The notes under the pieces are model-generated. The model saw only the letters and a program-made list of their open reading frames with translations. It made no database searches and was not told the origin of the DNA. Position numbers and translations under genes: made by a program. Below are positions 7,447-14,933 of a DNA stretch of 63,776 nucleotides, one piece after another; within the stretch, counting starts at the first letter, position 1, and every line of letters begins with the position of its first letter. The DNA comes from JAISXK01 sp031549625 (GTDB lineage Bacteria; Bacillota; Clostridia; Christensenellales; CAG-138). The DNA lies in NCBI GenBank assembly GCA_031549625.1, contig JAVBPK010000068.1, positions 1 to 63,776 of the forward strand, in the 5' to 3' direction.

Positions 7447-8238
7447 ATGCGCATACGAAGCTTTTGGCCCGGTAAGGCGGCGGTAAGCCGTAAAAAATTC
7501 TACGATTCACTTGCGCAGCCCTTCTTCCACAAAGGGAACGAAATCGGCTGCGCGCTCCTGCACGGCTTTACGGGCACGCCCGCCAATATGCGCGTGGTAG
7601 CCGATGCGCTTGCGCAGCAAGACTATACGGTCTACGTACCACGCCTGTGCGGCCATGCCTCCTCCTTAAAAGAGATGGACGCTTGTTCCGCCGAAGACTG
7701 GGAACGCGACGCGTTTGAGGCCTACGACAAACTCAAGCAGGCGGGCTGCGAGCGCATATTCTTCATGGGCCTTTCCATGGGCGCGCTGCTGACGGTATTC
7801 GTGGCAAGCAGCAGGCCATGCGACGGCGTGGTATTGATGAGCATGCCGCTGCGTATGCACAACTATTTGCATAGGGCGAGCAAAGTTTCCCGCGTGATGC
7901 CCTATGTGGTCGCCGAAGAACGGTCGCCCAAATACCAAAACGATTCTTTGCTGCAAGGCTATAACGGAGCTCCCCTCCGGCGCTTGCGCGATTTGGAGCG
8001 AATGGCGCTTTCCGCTCGCGGCCGCCTGGGCTACATTACCTGCCCCGTGCTTATCCTGCAGCCATACAACGATCACCGCGTGGATTTAAGCAGCGTGGAA
8101 ATCACGCGCCATGGCGTAAACAGCAAAGATGTGGAAGTGATCTATTTAGAAAATTCGCCGCACGCGTGCACGGTCGGGCCGGAACGCATGCAAATAGCGG
8201 CGTACTGCCGCGAATTTGTGCGGAGAATAATACGGTAG
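7447..8238 (+). CDS. Alpha/beta hydrolase (carboxylesterase / monoacylglycerol-lipase type)
   Basis: 263 residues. The nucleophile elbow Gly-Leu-Ser-Met-Gly places Ser-110; Asp-209 (in Tyr-Asn-Asp-His) and His-239 (Ser-Pro-His-Ala) complete a likely triad. The oxyanion-hole segment is Leu-Leu-His-Gly-Phe-Thr-Gly-Thr-Pro near residue 38. This combination is typical of Est30-like carboxylesterases that act on short- to medium-chain esters; the natural substrate is unknown. There is no signal peptide. The gene starts 6 bases after the VOC gene with only a weak SD, suggesting translational coupling. Confidence 0.85.
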   Translation: MRIRSFWPGKAAVSRKKFYDSLAQPFFHKGNEIGCALLHGFTGTPANMRVVADALAQQDYTVYVPRLCGHASSLKEMDACSAEDWERDAFEAYDKLKQAGCERIFFMGLSMGALLTVFVASSRPCDGVVLMSMPLRMHNYLHRASKVSRVMPYVVAEERSPKYQNDSLLQGYNGAPLRRLRDLERMALSARGRLGYITCPVLILQPYNDHRVDLSSVEITRHGVNSKDVEVIYLENSPHACTVGPERMQIAAYCREFVRRIIR

Positions 8239-8258
8239 TCCGGGTTTAGGAGGTCGAA

Positions 8259-8696
8259 ATGGACGAAAAAATGATGCGAATTGCTCTCGAAGAAGCACAG
8301 GCTGCCTACGCGCTTGGCGAAGTGCCTGTGGGCGCCATCATCGCGCAGGGCGGTCACGTCATCACGCGCGCGCATAACCTGTGCGAGGCAGCCGCCGACG
8401 TAACCGCGCATGCCGAGATGCTTTGCATACGCGAGGCTTCACGCATATTGGGCGGGCGCCTTTCCGGCTGCACGCTGTATTGTACATTGGAGCCCTGCGC
8501 CATGTGTACGGGGGCTATTTTGCTAGCGCGTATCCCGCGCGTGGTGTTTGGCGCGTTTGACAGCCTGGCCGGTTGCTGCGGTTCCGTCATAGATATGACG
8601 GATCACTGGTTTCAAACCAGCACCGAGGCGCTCGGCGGCGTGCTGGAACATGAGTGCGTGGAACTGTTGCAACGCTTTTTCAAGGAACGCCGGTAA
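8259..8696 (+). CDS. tadA: tRNA adenosine(34) deaminase TadA
   Basis: 145 residues. The cytidine/deoxycytidylate deaminase zinc motif is complete: His-51 and Glu-53 (Thr-Ala-His-Ala-Glu-Met) and Cys-80/Cys-83 (Pro-Cys-Ala-Met-Cys). The N-terminal Ala-Leu-Glu-Glu-Ala and Gly-Glu-Val-Pro-Val-Gly-Ala segments and C-terminal Leu-Leu-x-x-Phe-Phe distinguish TadA from cytidine deaminases. It converts A34 of tRNA-Arg(ACG) to inosine. A strong SD (TAGGAGG) precedes the ATG. It sits at the end of the VOC-hydrolase run and is followed by a terminator. Confidence 0.93.
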   Translation: MDEKMMRIALEEAQAAYALGEVPVGAIIAQGGHVITRAHNLCEAAADVTAHAEMLCIREASRILGGRLSGCTLYCTLEPCAMCTGAILLARIPRVVFGAFDSLAGCCGSVIDMTDHWFQTSTEALGGVLEHECVELLQRFFKERR

Positions 8697-8719
8697 ACTG
8701 AAAAAGAGAAACCCGTTCC

Positions 8720-8745
8720 CATGCCGCATGCGGGCATGCGTTTTT
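8720..8745 (+). terminator. Intrinsic terminator after tadA
   Basis: Short GC-rich hairpin (CATGCC pairing with GGGCATG) followed by CG and five T, 24 bases after the tadA stop. Confidence 0.7.
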
Positions 8746-8796
8746 ATTGCCATCGGCCTGCGCCCTGATTGTTTCGCGGTGTTGTAAAACGGATTG

Positions 8797-8816
8797 CGGA
8801 ATGCCCGGGCATTCCG
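8797..8816. promoter_or_regulatory. Perfect 20-bp palindrome, operator-like
   Basis: A perfect inverted repeat with no spacer, CGGAATGCCC and its complement, lies 89 bases upstream of the first small membrane-protein gene. It has no T-tract and is too GC-rich and compact for an obvious terminator, so a dimeric-regulator site or a processing hairpin is possible. Confidence 0.4.
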
Positions 8817-8904
8817 GCTATGTGTTTCAAAAGGAAGGCGGGAGGACCGGCCCTCGTTGCGGGGCCTGCGCTGCCATCATCTTCCCAATAAAAGGAGGAA
8901 AAGC

Positions 8905-9342
8905 ATGTTTTGGTTTGGTTCCCTGTTTGAGCTTGCGCTTGCGGCATACCTTTTTATTCTGGCCATTCGCGGCAAGGGCCGCATCATCGAGAATCCATAT
9001 ATCAAAAAGGGCAAAGAGGCCCAGTATAAAAAAATTGCGCGCATTGGCCTTTTCAGCCTCGCGGGCCTGTTGGTGCTGCTTGGCGGCGTCGGCGTGGCCG
9101 CGGGAAATATTTCCCAGGAATCTCCTGCCTGGGATATCATCGGGCCGGCCAACTTTGTAATCAGCATATTGGTGCTGACGGCAATGATGGCATTGTTCCT
9201 TATACTGCGCGCAATGCAGGACAAGGAAAAAAGGAAGAATGTGGGAAAACCGCCCGCGCCCCGCGCCGCTTTCTTCTTTGACGAGGAAGAGCGGGATAAA
9301 GCCGTTCCCGCAGCCAAAACCGCACCCAAACGGAAAAAATAG
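8905..9342 (+). CDS. Small membrane protein with acidic C-terminal motif (paralogue 1)
   Basis: 145 residues, family not recognised. Three membrane segments (about 5-22, 47-66 and 85-105), with a conserved loop Gly-Lys-Gly-Arg ... Lys-Lys-Gly-Lys-Glu-Ala-Gln-Tyr-Lys-Lys after the first. The cytoplasmic tail has Pro-Arg-Ala-Ala-Phe-Phe-Phe-Asp-Glu-Glu-Glu and ends in a basic cluster. The next gene (9495) repeats the whole plan, including the loop and the Phe-x-Phe-Asp motif. ATG 8905 follows AAAGGAGGA. It stands upstream of two secreted sortase-like proteins on the same strand, which suggests, but does not prove, a role at the envelope. Confidence 0.75.
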   Translation: MFWFGSLFELALAAYLFILAIRGKGRIIENPYIKKGKEAQYKKIARIGLFSLAGLLVLLGGVGVAAGNISQESPAWDIIGPANFVISILVLTAMMALFLILRAMQDKEKRKNVGKPPAPRAAFFFDEEERDKAVPAAKTAPKRKK

Positions 9343-9387
9343 GTTTATTAACAAATTTAAAACATTGGCCATTCCCCGGCTGTGCCG

Positions 9388-9417
9388 TTGCTTTTGCGTC
9401 GCCAAAACTGATATAAT
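9388..9417 (+). promoter_or_regulatory. Sigma-A type promoter before paralogue 2
   Basis: TTGCTT (9388-9393), 18-base spacer, perfect TATAAT (9412-9417), about 78 bases ahead of the second membrane-protein gene. Confidence 0.55.
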
Positions 9418-9494
9418 ACGCGAAAAGGCGCTTTCCAGGGGGGCCAGTGAATATGACTGCCGCAATGCGATTGCATGCGGCGGGAAGAGGGATC

Positions 9495-9908
9495 ATGGGG
9501 AATTTTTTCGGCCTGTTTGAGCTGATTATCGGCGTGTATTTGATTTACGGCGCCATCACTGGAAAAGGGCAGTTGTACCGCAACGAGCACGTAAAAAAAG
9601 GCCAGGAAGCGCTGTATAAAAAGCGCGTCCGGCAGATCAGCGCCGTGCTGGGCCCGATCATGCTGGCGGAAGGCGTAATCGACTATATCCTACATGCGCA
9701 GGAAGCGGGCGGGGCTTTGCGCGTGCTTTCCCTCGTGTTGTGGGGGCTGGCGCTCACCGGCATCGGGGTGCTGTTCGTGGTTTCCCTGCGCCTGACAGAC
9801 CGCAGCAAGACCGGCTCGCAAGCAAAACAAACGCAGCAACGGCCTGCCGCGCCTCGCAGCGCCTTTGAATTCGACGACGAAGACGAACCCGACAAAACAA
9901 AAGAGTAA
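9495..9908 (+). CDS. Small membrane protein with acidic C-terminal motif (paralogue 2)
   Basis: 137 residues, paralogous to the 8905 product: both begin Phe-x-x-Leu-Phe-Glu-Leu, share Gly-Lys-Gly and Lys-Lys-Gly-x-Glu-Ala-x-Tyr-Lys-Lys after the first helix, have two more helices (about 46-64 and 74-97) and carry Pro-Arg-Ser-Ala-Phe-Glu-Phe-Asp-Asp-Glu-Asp near the end. ATG 9495 is chosen over an in-frame ATG at 9447 because the paralogue starts at the same place and GAAGAGGG precedes it. No function is recognised. The sortase-like gene follows after 105 bases. Confidence 0.73.
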   Translation: MGNFFGLFELIIGVYLIYGAITGKGQLYRNEHVKKGQEALYKKRVRQISAVLGPIMLAEGVIDYILHAQEAGGALRVLSLVLWGLALTGIGVLFVVSLRLTDRSKTGSQAKQTQQRPAAPRSAFEFDDEDEPDKTKE

Positions 9909-10013
9909 CCGCGTTTGCGTTCGCTGCGCTCATGCCGGCAACGGACCGTACCGGTTGCTGCCCGCGAACAAAATATAAAAGAAAGCATCATTGGCATGAA
10001 AGGGGATCTCATC

Positions 10014-11174
10014 ATGAAGCAGCGCACATTACTACGTTGCCTCGCATTTATCCTTTGTTTAATGGCGGCTATGGCCTGCCTTGCGCCCGCAGCGCTGGCG
10101 CTCGAAGCAAAAACCACAAAAAGCACGACGCTCCGCGAAGGCGCGGGAACCGATTCTTCAACCATCAGCAAACTGAAATCCGGCGTTACAGTCACCGTGC
10201 TGGACGCCAAAACAAACCCAAAATGGTGGAAAGTATCCCACGAAGGCAAGGAGGGCTATATCGACAGCGAAACAGTAAAGCTTGTGGAGCAGCCCGCCGA
10301 ACCGGCCACCACCACCCGCAACATCGCCATGCGCGCCGAGCCCAAATCCAACGCAGCTGTGCTCGACGAGCTCAAGATATATTCGCAGGTGGCCGTGCTG
10401 GACAGCAAGAGCCATCAAGGCTGGTGGAAGGTGTTCTATGAAAACCAGGAGGGCTATATTCCCGCAAGCGCGCTGAAAATGGGCGACCTTGCCTCCCTTG
10501 AGCAACGCGGCACAACGGGCGGCACAGAAACCACCCTAAAAGCGCCCGACCCGAACGCCTCCAAGATCACGAAGGCCAAAGGCATCAACAAGGACACCGT
10601 CGGCTGGATCAAAGTGCCAAACACCAACATCGACGATCCTATTTTGTACGGCGCGAATTTCTACTACAACGACCACAACCTCTCCAAAAAGAAGTCGCTG
10701 GAAGGCGTGTACCCGTACAGGAATTCTTTAAGCAAAAACGTAGTAATATTCGGGCACAACCTGCGCGGTTCCAACAGCGGCATGCACCAGCTGCACCACT
10801 TGCAGGAAGTGGCCATGGGCAAGGGCAAATGCCAATATGGCAGCTGCGGACGGGGCCTCTCCCATTCCGACTGGTATAAAACGAGCAGCGGCCGCACGTG
10901 GAGCATATCCATATTCGGCAAAACCCAATGGGAAGTATGGGCCATGTACGAAGTGCCCAGGAATGAGCCCATCGAAACCTTGCGCAACAACTGGAACACA
11001 GGGCCCGCAAGCATGTCAAAATGGATAGACGGGCAGCTCAAGCGCTCCCAGATCAATTTCGGCGTGAGCGTGAGCGATAAAGACCAGATCATGACGCTCA
11101 TCACCTGCGGCACGTACTACGACTCCGCAACGGCGAATTCCCGCCTGTTCACGTTCCTCAAGTGCGTGGGCTAA
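10014..11174 (+). CDS. Secreted sortase-B-like transpeptidase with two SH3b domains
   Basis: 386 residues. A signal peptide (residues 1-28, probably cleaved after Ala-Leu-Ala) is followed by two bacterial SH3 repeats (about 30-88 and 97-155, each with a Lys-x-x-Trp-Trp-Lys-Val core) and a sortase domain (about 190-386). Catalytic residues are in place: His-248 (Phe-Gly-His-Asn), Cys-365 (Leu-Ile-Thr-Cys-Gly) and Arg-377 (Asn-Ser-Arg). The Ile-Asn-x-Asp-x-Val-Gly-Trp-Ile start of the domain is typical of class B sortases. Unusually, the enzyme would be exported and held by SH3 domains, not by an N-terminal membrane anchor. ATG 10014 directly begins the signal peptide. The gene is paired with a second such protein 51 bases downstream. 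Confidence 0.85.
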   Translation: MKQRTLLRCLAFILCLMAAMACLAPAALALEAKTTKSTTLREGAGTDSSTISKLKSGVTVTVLDAKTNPKWWKVSHEGKEGYIDSETVKLVEQPAEPATTTRNIAMRAEPKSNAAVLDELKIYSQVAVLDSKSHQGWWKVFYENQEGYIPASALKMGDLASLEQRGTTGGTETTLKAPDPNASKITKAKGINKDTVGWIKVPNTNIDDPILYGANFYYNDHNLSKKKSLEGVYPYRNSLSKNVVIFGHNLRGSNSGMHQLHHLQEVAMGKGKCQYGSCGRGLSHSDWYKTSSGRTWSISIFGKTQWEVWAMYEVPRNEPIETLRNNWNTGPASMSKWIDGQLKRSQINFGVSVSDKDQIMTLITCGTYYDSATANSRLFTFLKCVG

Positions 11175-11225
11175 CGGATTAAAATATCTCTACAAAGCGA
11201 AAGCAATATTTAAGGAGGCACGATC

Positions 11226-12776
11226 ATGAATCTCAAAAAGACAAGCATGCGCATCCTTGCGCTGGCGTTATGCCTGCTGACAGCGTTTGCCGTAGCGGCA
11301 CCCGCCACAGCAGCCCCTATCTCGTACTATGCTGTTATTTCCGCGGACAACACGCCGGTATACGGCAGCAGCACAATGGCCACCGTAATCGGCTACTTCG
11401 CTAAGGACGATGTCATTCCCATCGTGAGCGCTTCGGGCAGCCTGTATCAGGTATACACAAACGGCGCAACGGCTACCAGCGTAGGCTTCATACTGAAGAG
11501 CGCCGTGCCCGGCGTTACAAACACCATCAGAAGCGGCCAGGCAATCGCCTCCATGAAAGCGGCCAACGGCACTGTCATCACAACAGGAACAACGACCACA
11601 ACCGGCACGCCGGGCTACATTACCAACTGTAATTCCGACGTAAACTTCCGCGCCACGGCGAGCGCGAAAGGCAGCTTGCTGGGCACGCTGAACAAGAACG
11701 CAGTTGTCAGCATACTCGGCGAAGAGAGCGGCTTCACAAAGCTCGTCAGCGCCGCGGGCGTCACGGGCTATGTTTCCAAAACCTATGTTAAGGCAGGCAC
11801 CCCGCCCACCAGCGCTTCCACGTCCACATCCACCAGCGCTTCCGGCAGCACGGGCACCATTGTGAACTGCAAGAGCTCCGTAACATTCCGTTCCGGCGCC
11901 AGCACAAAGAGCAAGTCGCTCGGTTCCCTGAAAAAGGGCGCCACTGTGGAAGTGCTTGGTTCCGAAGGCGATTTCTACAAAATCAAATACAACGGTAAAA
12001 CGGGTTATGTCGCAAAGCAGTACCTGTCTGTTGGCGGCAGCGGAAGCTCCAGCGGAAGTTCCGGCGGCTCGAAAGGTTCCGGCGACATCAACGTAACGCC
12101 CGGCGCTTCCAAGCCCAGCGCCACCGTGCAGAATGGCTTTGACGCCGCGAAAAAGCAAAACTCCGAAACCATCGGCTATGTTTACATCGCGGGTTCCAAC
12201 ATCAGCTACCCCATCCTTTTCAACAAGGATACGAACTACTATGACAGCCACAGCATCAGCAAGGCTTCCAGCTCCGCGGGCGCTGTGCATGCCTTCTACA
12301 ATGTTCTGGCGCGCAACAACACCGTTACGGCGCACAACATGCGCGGTTCCAACCAGATGTTCCACCAGCTGAGCCATATCTACGATAAGGCCACAGGCAA
12401 AACGACCTGCCAGACCACCGATAACGGCGGCTGCAAGTCGCCAAACCTCTCCTCCATCAAGGATATCAACGTGGCTTCCAACCGTGTTTGGGAAGTCTAC
12501 CTGAACGGCTACACCCAGTGGGAAGTCTTTGCTTTCTACAAGACAGAAGCAAGCGAGCCCGCCACCACAATCAACTACAACATACAGCACCTTTCGAGCG
12601 CCTCTGATTCTGAGATCACAAACTGGATCAACACGCAGAAGAACCGATCGGCTGTGAAGTTCAATACCAGCGTTACGGCGAAAGATACATTCCTTACGCT
12701 GTACACCTGCGGCACGAACTATGACTATGCCACCGCGCAGTCCCGTATTTACTTCTTCCTGAAGGCAGTGAAATAA
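11226..12776 (+). CDS. Second secreted SH3b-sortase-B-like protein
   Basis: 516 residues. Signal peptide 1-29 (Ala-Thr-Ala-Ala); an SH3-like segment (about 33-98) and two clear SH3b repeats (about 133-190 and 212-270), separated by Ser/Thr-rich linkers and a Gly-Ser-rich tether; then a sortase domain (about 300-516). His-370 (Ala-His-Asn-Met-Arg-Gly-Ser), Cys-495 (Tyr-Thr-Cys-Gly) and Arg-507 (Gln-Ser-Arg) match the catalytic triad. The segments around His and Cys are nearly the same as in the preceding protein, so the pair arose by duplication with divergence of the wall-binding part. SD TAAGGAGG precedes the ATG. A strong terminator follows. Substrates are unknown. Confidence 0.85.
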   Translation: MNLKKTSMRILALALCLLTAFAVAAPATAAPISYYAVISADNTPVYGSSTMATVIGYFAKDDVIPIVSASGSLYQVYTNGATATSVGFILKSAVPGVTNTIRSGQAIASMKAANGTVITTGTTTTTGTPGYITNCNSDVNFRATASAKGSLLGTLNKNAVVSILGEESGFTKLVSAAGVTGYVSKTYVKAGTPPTSASTSTSTSASGSTGTIVNCKSSVTFRSGASTKSKSLGSLKKGATVEVLGSEGDFYKIKYNGKTGYVAKQYLSVGGSGSSSGSSGGSKGSGDINVTPGASKPSATVQNGFDAAKKQNSETIGYVYIAGSNISYPILFNKDTNYYDSHSISKASSSAGAVHAFYNVLARNNTVTAHNMRGSNQMFHQLSHIYDKATGKTTCQTTDNGGCKSPNLSSIKDINVASNRVWEVYLNGYTQWEVFAFYKTEASEPATTINYNIQHLSSASDSEITNWINTQKNRSAVKFNTSVTAKDTFLTLYTCGTNYDYATAQSRIYFFLKAVK

Positions 12777-12811
12777 AAGGCTATTGCGCGAAAGCTTCAT
12801 GTGAAAAAAGC

Positions 12812-12848
12812 AAAACACCGGAACAGGTTTCGTTCCGGTGTTTTTGTG
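12812..12848. terminator. Bidirectional terminator between the sortase gene and msrAB
   Basis: A perfect 13-bp stem (AAAACACCGGAAC and complement), 7-base loop, followed by T-runs on the plus strand and A-runs on the left arm, serves both convergent genes. Confidence 0.85.
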
Positions 12849-12862
12849 TGGTGAGGATTGAA

Positions 12863-13816
12863 TTAGGAGCTTTCGTCCTTCAGCAAATACCCATACCCCT
12901 CCCGCTCCATATCTTCACGCGGAACAAACCGCAGTGCCGCGCCATTGATGCAGTAGCGCAGCCCTCCGCTCTCCCTTGGCCCATCTTCAAACACATGCCC
13001 CAAATGCGCGTTCCCCGCCCTGCTCCGCACCTCCGTGCGCAGCATGCCATGCGAAACATCCGTATGCGCATGCAGCACAAAGGGCTCGATCGGGCGCGTA
13101 AAGCTGGGCCAGCCGCATCCCGCGTTAAACTGGTTTCTGGAAGAAAAAAGCGGCTCCCCTGTGGTAATATCCACATAAATGCCCGCTGTCGCGCCGTTAG
13201 CAAATGGGTGCGAAAAGGGCGGCTCCGTAGCGGCTTGCCGGGTTACGGCATAGGAGAGAGGCGGTAATGTTTGCTTTAGCGTTTCCTCCGCCGGCCGGGG
13301 ATATAGCGCGGGATTTACGCGCGCCGCCGCTGCTTGCCGCATTTTCCAGGCCGGAATGTGGCAATAGCCGCCGGCTCGTTTTTCAAGATAATCCTGGTGA
13401 TAGTCTTCCGCCGGATAAAAAGCGCGCAATGCCTCGCATTCCACCACAACGGGCTTGTCATAGCGTTCCCCCAGCGAGCGCAGCGCCGCCTCGATGACGG
13501 GAGCGTCCGCCTTGTCCGTATAATAAATGCCGGTGCGGTATTGCGTGCCCTCGTCCGCTCCCTGCCCGTTTAGCGTGGTGGGATCGATCGCCTGAAAATA
13601 CAATTCAAGCAAGAAAGCCAGCGGGAGCGCGCTTTCGTCATATTCTACGCGCACCGCCTCCGCGTGGCCGGTGCAGCGCGTGCACACTTCCTCGTATGTG
13701 GGGCTTTTCGTGTGGCCGTTTGCGTAGCCCACCTCCGTATCCTTCACCCCCGCTATGCCGCGCATATAGCGTTCCAAACCCCAAAAACAGCCCCCGGCCA
13801 ATACGATTTCCGCCAT
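12863..13816 (-). CDS. msrAB: Bifunctional methionine sulfoxide reductase MsrA-MsrB
   Basis: 317 residues. The MsrA half (1-155) carries Gly-Gly-Cys-Phe-Trp-Gly with catalytic Cys-10 and reduces Met-S-sulfoxide. The MsrB half (about 180-317) has Gly-Cys-Gly-Trp-Pro-Ser-Phe (Cys-234), His-Leu-Gly-His-Val-Phe and catalytic Cys-289 (Arg-Tyr-Cys-Ile-Asn) for Met-R-sulfoxide. The usual MsrB zinc cysteines are replaced (Gly-Ile-Tyr-Val-Asp-Ile-Thr-Thr-Gly), as in many fusions. No signal peptide, so cytoplasmic repair of oxidised proteins. The start at 13816 follows AAGGAGG; an upstream in-frame ATG (13864) lies before the SD and is rejected. Confidence 0.93.
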   Translation of the reverse strand: MAEIVLAGGCFWGLERYMRGIAGVKDTEVGYANGHTKSPTYEEVCTRCTGHAEAVRVEYDESALPLAFLLELYFQAIDPTTLNGQGADEGTQYRTGIYYTDKADAPVIEAALRSLGERYDKPVVVECEALRAFYPAEDYHQDYLEKRAGGYCHIPAWKMRQAAAARVNPALYPRPAEETLKQTLPPLSYAVTRQAATEPPFSHPFANGATAGIYVDITTGEPLFSSRNQFNAGCGWPSFTRPIEPFVLHAHTDVSHGMLRTEVRSRAGNAHLGHVFEDGPRESGGLRYCINGAALRFVPREDMEREGYGYLLKDESS

Positions 13817-13903
13817 ATCGCCGCCTCCTTCCAAAGCAAAAGGTTTTCCCGGTCGCCCATACAAACAGTATACCCCAAACGCGCTTTCAAAGCACGCTGC
13901 CGC

Positions 13904-13932
13904 TTGCTTTCAAAAACGATGCGCTATACAAT
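13904..13932 (+). promoter_or_regulatory. Sigma-A type promoter for the GNAT-rsmI pair
   Basis: TTGCTT (13904-13909), 17-base spacer, TACAAT (13927-13932), 47 bases before the GNAT start. Confidence 0.55.
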
Positions 13933-13978
13933 AAAAAGCATTCAGAGTATTTCGCTGGAAAAATGGGGAGGTATACGA

Positions 13979-14923
13979 ATGCAGGTGCGAAAAATGGAAC
14001 AGCACGAGCGCCCTTACGCGCTTGCGCTGGTGCGCGGCGTATTTGACGCGTTCGTGGGCTGTGACTACAGCCAGGAGGGCAAAAACAATTTTTACGCATT
14101 TATCGATAAAGAGCAAACGGATCCGACCCTTCTCTTTTTCGGCTGTTTTATGGGGGATGCGCTCGCGGGCGTACTTGCGGCGCAGGGCAATCATATCAAG
14201 CTGCTGTTTGTAGGCGAGGCGTTTCACAGGCAGGGTGCCGCCCGCGCGCTGTTTGCCGCTTTTCTTGCCGAAGAAGCTGCAGCCTGGGAACGAAAAATTA
14301 CGGTGAACGCTTCCCGCTTTGGCTTGCCTGCCTACAAAAGCTTTGGTTTTTACGCAACGGGGCCGGAGCAAACCGTTGACGGCATGATATTTACGCCCAT
14401 GCGATACGATATAGGCGGCTTTGCTTTGCGCCCATGGGAGCAAGGGGACGCAGAGGCTTTGGCCGCCGCGGCAAACCATGCGGATATAGCGAAAAACCTG
14501 CGTGACCGCTTTCCTTTTCCGTATACGCGTAGCGACGCGGAGGCGTTTCTCGCGCATTGCGAAACGTGCGGCGAGGAAGGATTAAATTACTGCATTGCGG
14601 TGCGCGGCGTACCGGTGGGCGGCGTAGGCGTCATTCCGGGCACAGATGTGTACAGGAAATCCGCCGAAATCGGCTACTGGCTTAATAGTGCGCATTGGGG
14701 AAAGGGCATTATGACGGAGGCGGTAAAGCGCGTTTGCGGGGAAGTGTTTGAACGGTTTGACATCGTGCGGCTGCACGCGGACGTGTTCGCGAGCAATCCC
14801 GCATCATGCCGCGTGCTGCAAAAAGCGGGCTTTGTATGTGAAGGCATAAAGCGCCAAAGCGTATATAAGAACGGCGTGGTGCAGGATGCGCTCACATATG
14901 CGCTGCTGAAGGGCGAGCGCTGA
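13979..14923 (+). CDS. Tandem GNAT acetyltransferase
   Basis: 314 residues with two GNAT domains. The first (about 1-142) shows Leu-Phe-Val-Gly-Glu-Ala-Phe-His-Arg-Gln-Gly-Ala-Ala-Arg-Ala-Leu, an acetyl-CoA pyrophosphate loop. The second (about 145-314) is of the RimJ/RimL type, with Ile-Gly-Tyr-Trp-Leu-Asn, Trp-Gly-Lys-Gly-Ile-Met-Thr-Glu-Ala and Asn-Pro-Ala-Ser-Cys-Arg-Val-Leu. RimJ/L-type enzymes acetylate protein N-termini or small amines; the acceptor here is unknown. ATG 13979 follows GGGGAGG; a longer in-frame extension to 13664 overlaps msrAB and has no SD. The rsmI gene follows after 10 bases. Confidence 0.85.
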   Translation: MQVRKMEQHERPYALALVRGVFDAFVGCDYSQEGKNNFYAFIDKEQTDPTLLFFGCFMGDALAGVLAAQGNHIKLLFVGEAFHRQGAARALFAAFLAEEAAAWERKITVNASRFGLPAYKSFGFYATGPEQTVDGMIFTPMRYDIGGFALRPWEQGDAEALAAAANHADIAKNLRDRFPFPYTRSDAEAFLAHCETCGEEGLNYCIAVRGVPVGGVGVIPGTDVYRKSAEIGYWLNSAHWGKGIMTEAVKRVCGEVFERFDIVRLHADVFASNPASCRVLQKAGFVCEGIKRQSVYKNGVVQDALTYALLKGER

Positions 14924-14933
14924 AAGGAAACGT

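Noticed and set aside
11268..12818. Minus-strand open frame of 516 codons opposite the second sortase
   Set aside because: Antisense shadow; no SD, no recognisable domain, and it runs through the terminator.
12863..13816. Loss of MsrB zinc cysteines as a defect
   Set aside because: MsrA-MsrB fusions commonly lack this zinc site; catalytic cysteines are intact.
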